Shown: piece by piece, positions 6,075 through 8,692 of the stretch
How positions within the stretch are numbered: the stretch's first letter is position 1
Layout of the letters: each line of letters opens with the position of its first letter
NCBI GenBank assembly: GCA_934572355.1
Contig: CAKTKV010000063.1
Coordinates: forward strand, 1 to 8,692
Origin: an uncultured Oscillospiraceae bacterium
Lineage (GTDB): Bacteria > Bacillota > Clostridia > Oscillospirales > Oscillospiraceae
Direction: 5' to 3'
Length of the DNA: 8,692 bases
Notes under the pieces: model-generated
Seen by the model: the letters and a program-made list of their open reading frames with translations, nothing else
What the model was told of the DNA's origin: nothing
The model's database searches: none
Made by a program: the position numbers and the translations under genes

Positions 6075-7365
6075 CGCTGCCGTCCTCCTCTCCGCTTCCC
6101 TTGAGGAAGTATATAAGGTCGCACTCTATCGATTTGGCGATGGCCTGAACGTCCTCCTTTGTGACGTCCTCCACCAGCGCTGCAAGCTCCGCCGGGCCGT
6201 AGTCAAGCCCGTCGATCGCCTGTGAGAGGTAAAAGCCCTCAAGCTCGCCGAGGCTGTCCTGCTCCGCACGCAGGTCGGAGGCGACGGCCTTTTTCGCCGA
6301 GCGCAGCTCATCGTCGGTGATCTCGCCGCGGCGGACGCTGTCAAGCTGCGCAAGTATCTCATCGCGCGCAGCGTCCAGCTTGTCAAACTCGATGCCCGAG
6401 GAGACGAACATTACCCCCTTCTGCAAAGACAGGATCGAGCTTGCATAGTAGCACAGCGACAGCTTTTCGCGCACGTTCATAAACAGCTTGCTCGTCGCGC
6501 CGCTGCCGTAGACGGCGTTGAAGACATAGAGCGCCGGGATGTCCGGCTCCTCCATGCACTCGCCGAGGCGGAAGCCGAGGACGAGTTTGCCCTGCGTCAC
6601 GTCCATCTCCTCTTCCACGAAGCGGACGTGATCCTCCACCGCGTTCATGCGCAGGTCGGTGCCGATGTCGTAATCTATCTCTCCGCGCGGCATCGCGGAA
6701 AACGCATCGCGCATTGCCGCGGACACGGCCTTGAAGTCGGTCTTGCCGCAGTAGAATATCTCGACCGGGCAGGTCTGGATAAGCTCGCGGTAATGCCGGG
6801 TCAGCTTCTTGTAGTGGATGTTCTCGGCCTCGCTCTCGCTGCCGAAGCGGCTGACGGCGAAGTCCTCATAGCAGCACATCTCCTCTATGCAGCGCGTGAG
6901 GGCGTAGCTGCGCTTGTCGTTCATGCGGCTGCGGATGATGTCAAGGAGCTTTTCGCGCTCACTGTCCACATACTGCGGCAGCAGCAGGCCGCCGCGCGTC
7001 GCGGGGTCGAGCAGCAGCTGCGCCATGAGCGCGCAGGTGTCGCCCAGCAGCGCCTCGCCCCCGGGCAGATAGTCCGGTTCCGGGAAGCTGCCGTAAAAGC
7101 CGATGCACTGTATCTCGCCTATGCGCCGCACGACCGGCTCCACCGCCGCGCCGTAAAGCTCATCCATCCTGCGCGACAGCTTCTCCATATCGCCGTAGCG
7201 CGTAGTGCCGCGGTTCAGCACAAAGGGTATGACCGCGTTCATCGCCGCAGTCTCGCGCCGCAGCTGCGTGAGCAGTGTGACGCTCATGCAGGCGGTCTTA
7301 AATTTGTCGGAACGCAGATGACTCAGAAACACGCCGGGCATAAGCTCGTTTCTGTTAAATTCCAT
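6058..7365 (-). CDS. ymfF: M16 family protein without zinc motif, partner subunit (YmfF-like)
   Basis: A 435-residue M16-fold protein. Where the catalytic partner has HxxEH, this one reads VLNRGTTRYGDMEKLSRRMD (49-68), so it cannot bind zinc in the usual way. The second half keeps the substrate-side motif: GSGATSKLFMNVREKLSLCYY (287-307), with R299 and the Tyr pair 306-307 matching the Arg/Tyr pair of non-catalytic M16 subunits. This division of labour (one chain with zinc, one with Arg/Tyr) is known for heterodimeric M16 enzymes. The tail (423-435) is acidic. ATG 7365 has GGAGGT at 7371-7376 and a promoter about 29 bases upstream. It is the first gene of the operon, and its end overlaps the start of ymfH by 17 nt, so equal synthesis by coupling is likely. 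Confidence 0.88.
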   Translation of the reverse strand: MEFNRNELMPGVFLSHLRSDKFKTACMSVTLLTQLRRETAAMNAVIPFVLNRGTTRYGDMEKLSRRMDELYGAAVEPVVRRIGEIQCIGFYGSFPEPDYLPGGEALLGDTCALMAQLLLDPATRGGLLLPQYVDSEREKLLDIIRSRMNDKRSYALTRCIEEMCCYEDFAVSRFGSESEAENIHYKKLTRHYRELIQTCPVEIFYCGKTDFKAVSAAMRDAFSAMPRGEIDYDIGTDLRMNAVEDHVRFVEEEMDVTQGKLVLGFRLGECMEEPDIPALYVFNAVYGSGATSKLFMNVREKLSLCYYASSILSLQKGVMFVSSGIEFDKLDAARDEILAQLDSVRRGEITDDELRSAKKAVASDLRAEQDSLGELEGFYLSQAIDGLDYGPAELAALVEDVTKEDVQAIAKSIECDLIYFLKGSGEEDGSDDETA

Positions 7366-7393
7366 GTGGCACCTCCGCGATTTTTCTTATCAA

Positions 7394-7402
7394 ATTATAC
7401 CA
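7394..7402 (-). promoter_or_regulatory. Extended -10 promoter of the ymfF-ymfH-lgt operon
   Basis: The minus strand reads TGGTATAAT: a perfect TATAAT (7394-7399) with the TGn extension. No good -35 box is found at 16-18 bases (TACCAT at 17), which is usual for extended -10 promoters. The leader would be about 22 nt before ATG 7365. The promoter lies about 37 bp inside the edge of the neighbouring repeat, so that repeat forms its upstream boundary. Confidence 0.75.
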
Positions 7403-7438
7403 CCCGCTGACTTAAAATGGTAGAACTATTTGTTAATT

Positions 7439-7545
7439 GCAGGAAATTTAAGGCGCATCTCAGTCCTCGCCCTTGGCTCCCCTTGTTTCTCAAGGGGAGC
7501 TGTCGCCGCAGGCGACTGAGAGGATAAAAACGTAGGTTTTCCTGC
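7439..7545. repeat. Hairpin-rich repeat with imperfect inverted arms (MITE-like), second copy
   Basis: The core at 7471-7523 matches the right arm of the 37-178 element in inverted orientation: shared words include GCTCyCC, the GTCGCC/GGCGAC hairpin and CTCAGTC. Stems are gctccccttg 7476-7485 with caaggggagc 7491-7500 (loop of five) and gtcgcc 7502-7507 with ggcgac 7511-7516. Outside the core, gcaggaaa (7439-7446) pairs with tttcctgc (7538-7545), and ctcagtc (7459-7465) with gactgag (7514-7520), so the whole 107 bp folds as one imperfect inverted repeat around 7488. It occupies most of the gap between the GH94 gene and the ymfF promoter and may serve as the GH94 transcript end, although no U-tract follows the stems. 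Confidence 0.72.
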
Positions 7546-7564
7546 GCAGTTATAGTCTCCTGCT

Positions 7565-8692
7565 TCACCCTATCCCATTGCCGCCATAACTCTCACCGTC
7601 CACGGTGATCCCGCCGGGTGTGCGCTCTATCGTGTGAGTGCGCCCTGCGTCGTCCGTCCAGCGCACGGAAAACTCCGGCAGCACGGGGGATTCTATATAA
7701 AGCCTCCCGTCTCTCATGTGCAGACCCATCAGCTCCCGCGTCACCGCGCGGAAGTACCAGCCCGCAGAGCCCGTGTACCATGTCCAGCCCGCAAGGCCCT
7801 CGTGCCCCTTTGCCGTGCAGATATCTGCCGGCAGCACAAATGGCTCTGCCTGATAGCGGCGCGCATCGTGCGTCTCCGGCAGCAGCGCTTCGAGCATTGC
7901 CGTACCCTCGGCGCTTCTGCCAAGGCGCAGCGCCGCGATGGCGAGCCATATCGCCCCGTGGGTGTACTGTCCGCCGTTTTCGCGGAAGCCCTCGCCGTAG
8001 CCGGTGATATAGCCTGGGCTGCGTTCGGTATCTGAATAAGGCGGGTCGAGCAGCTTTATGAGCCTGTGCTCCCTGTCCCGGAGCCGGAACAGCGCCGAAT
8101 CCATCGCCGCGGCGGCGCGCGTCTCCGAGCCGAAGCCCGAGAGCACCGCCCAGCTCTGCGCCACAGAGTCTATGCGCTCCCCGCCGCCGAGCGCTTCCCC
8201 GCCGGCATAGAGGGCGCGCAGGTACCATTTCCCGTTGAAGGCCGCGTCCGCCGCGCCCCCGACCTCGGCAGCGTACTGCCTGTACCGCGCCGAGCCATCG
8301 GCACCGAGCCGCTCTAACAGCTCCGCAAAGCGCGCGGCGCAGTGGGCAAAGAACCAGCCCAGCCACACGCTCTCCCCGCCGACTCTGTCAAGCGCGTCGT
8401 TCCAGTCACCGCTGCCGGTGTATGGCAGCCCGTGCCTTCCGAAGCCGCGGTGTATACAGCATTCGAGCGCCGCGCGGGCGTGCTCAAGCACCGCCGCGCT
8501 CTTTGCGGACTTTTCCGGGCGCTCATAACGGTCGCGCTCCTCGTCCTTCAGCGGCGGGGAGGAGAGATACGGCTCCTCGATGGAGCACAGCTCCGCCTCT
8601 CCCGTGGCCTCGACGTATTCGCACAGCGCCCATACGAGCCACAGCAGGTCGTCCGAGCAGCGCGTGCGCACGCCGCGGTCGCCGTCCGGGTG
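7565..8692 (-). CDS. GH94-type glycoside phosphorylase, C-terminal part (5' end outside window)
   Basis: The frame is open to the window edge; 375 residues of the C-terminus are seen. It begins HPDGDRGVRTRCSDDLLWL, an internal GH94 motif, so the GTG at 8671 is not a real start. Further GH94 marks: GSGDWND at 93-99, containing the conserved catalytic Asp region, GESVWLGWF (106-114), RIDSVAQSW (173-181), GYGEGFRENGGQYTH (231-245) and GWTWYTGSAGW (302-312). These form the (alpha/alpha)6 barrel that cleaves or forms beta-glucosides with inorganic phosphate. The EPYLSSPPLKDEERDRYERPE stretch resembles the GH94 part of cyclic beta-1,2-glucan synthases and 1,2-beta-oligoglucan phosphorylases more than short cellobiose phosphorylases. 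Whether an N-terminal GT84 domain exists cannot be seen. Very GC-rich. Confidence 0.88.
   Translation of the reverse strand, partial: HPDGDRGVRTRCSDDLLWLVWALCEYVEATGEAELCSIEEPYLSSPPLKDEERDRYERPEKSAKSAAVLEHARAALECCIHRGFGRHGLPYTGSGDWNDALDRVGGESVWLGWFFAHCAARFAELLERLGADGSARYRQYAAEVGGAADAAFNGKWYLRALYAGGEALGGGERIDSVAQSWAVLSGFGSETRAAAAMDSALFRLRDREHRLIKLLDPPYSDTERSPGYITGYGEGFRENGGQYTHGAIWLAIAALRLGRSAEGTAMLEALLPETHDARRYQAEPFVLPADICTAKGHEGLAGWTWYTGSAGWYFRAVTRELMGLHMRDGRLYIESPVLPEFSVRWTDDAGRTHTIERTPGGITVDGESYGGNGIG

Noticed and set aside
6628..7410. 260-residue open frame on the plus strand
   Set aside because: It runs antisense to ymfF, is rich in Ala/His/Arg/Val without domain features, and covers the ymfF promoter. 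It is explained by GC-rich codon use on the other strand.
7439..7545. CRISPR or phage attachment site at the repeat
   Set aside because: There are no regularly spaced units with spacers, and no integrase or tRNA is nearby. The structure is a hairpin repeat of the same family as 37-178.
8669..8671. GTG as the start of the GH94 gene
   Set aside because: The frame stays open to the window edge and the residues before the GTG (HPDGDRG) belong to the conserved GH94 motif, so the gene is cut by the window.

Overview
The window looks like a chromosomal segment of a moderately GC-rich Clostridia member, probably a gut Oscillospiraceae/Ruminococcaceae-type Firmicute. That placement is an inference from three things: strong GGAGG ribosome binding sites, the gene families present (paired YmfF/YmfH-type M16 proteins, a Clostridia-like Lgt, a GtrA/GT2/GT-C cassette), and GC-rich double-hairpin intergenic repeats of a kind common in gut Firmicutes. 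All six complete genes and the one partial gene are on the minus strand, so transcription runs from high to low coordinates.

Layout in order of transcription. (1) 8692-7565: the C-terminal part of a GH94-type glycoside phosphorylase, possibly the tail of a cyclic beta-1,2-glucan synthase-like protein; its 5' end lies outside the window. (2) 7564-7366: an intergenic gap holding a hairpin-rich repeat with imperfect inverted arms (7439-7545) and an extended -10 promoter (TGGTATAAT). (3) 7365-3379: a tight four-gene operon. It encodes a YmfF-like M16 protein without the zinc motif, a YmfH-like M16 protein with HxxEH (overlapping by 17 nt), the prolipoprotein diacylglyceryl transferase Lgt, and a small helical protein with a very acidic tail. 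The operon ends at a perfect 26-bp palindromic terminator (3339-3364). (4) 3311-3283: a good sigma-A-type promoter (TTGCGA, 17 bp, TATACT) starts a three-gene unit, 3247-291. It encodes a GT-C (PMT/ArnT-like) membrane glycosyltransferase, a GT2 polyprenyl-phosphate glycosyltransferase and a GtrA-type flippase, and it is followed by a 14-bp-stem hairpin. (5) 1-178: a composite repeat element whose two ends are homologous to each other and to the 7439-7545 repeat.

The most coherent system is the 3247-291 unit. By analogy with Gtr/CsbB-GtcA-type three-component glycosylation, the GT2 enzyme would charge undecaprenyl phosphate with a sugar inside the cell, GtrA would flip it, and the GT-C enzyme would transfer the sugar to an acceptor outside. 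The cassette has its own promoter and hairpins at both ends, so it reads as a self-contained module; sugar and acceptor cannot be told from sequence. No tRNA, rRNA, CRISPR array, transposase or phage gene is visible.
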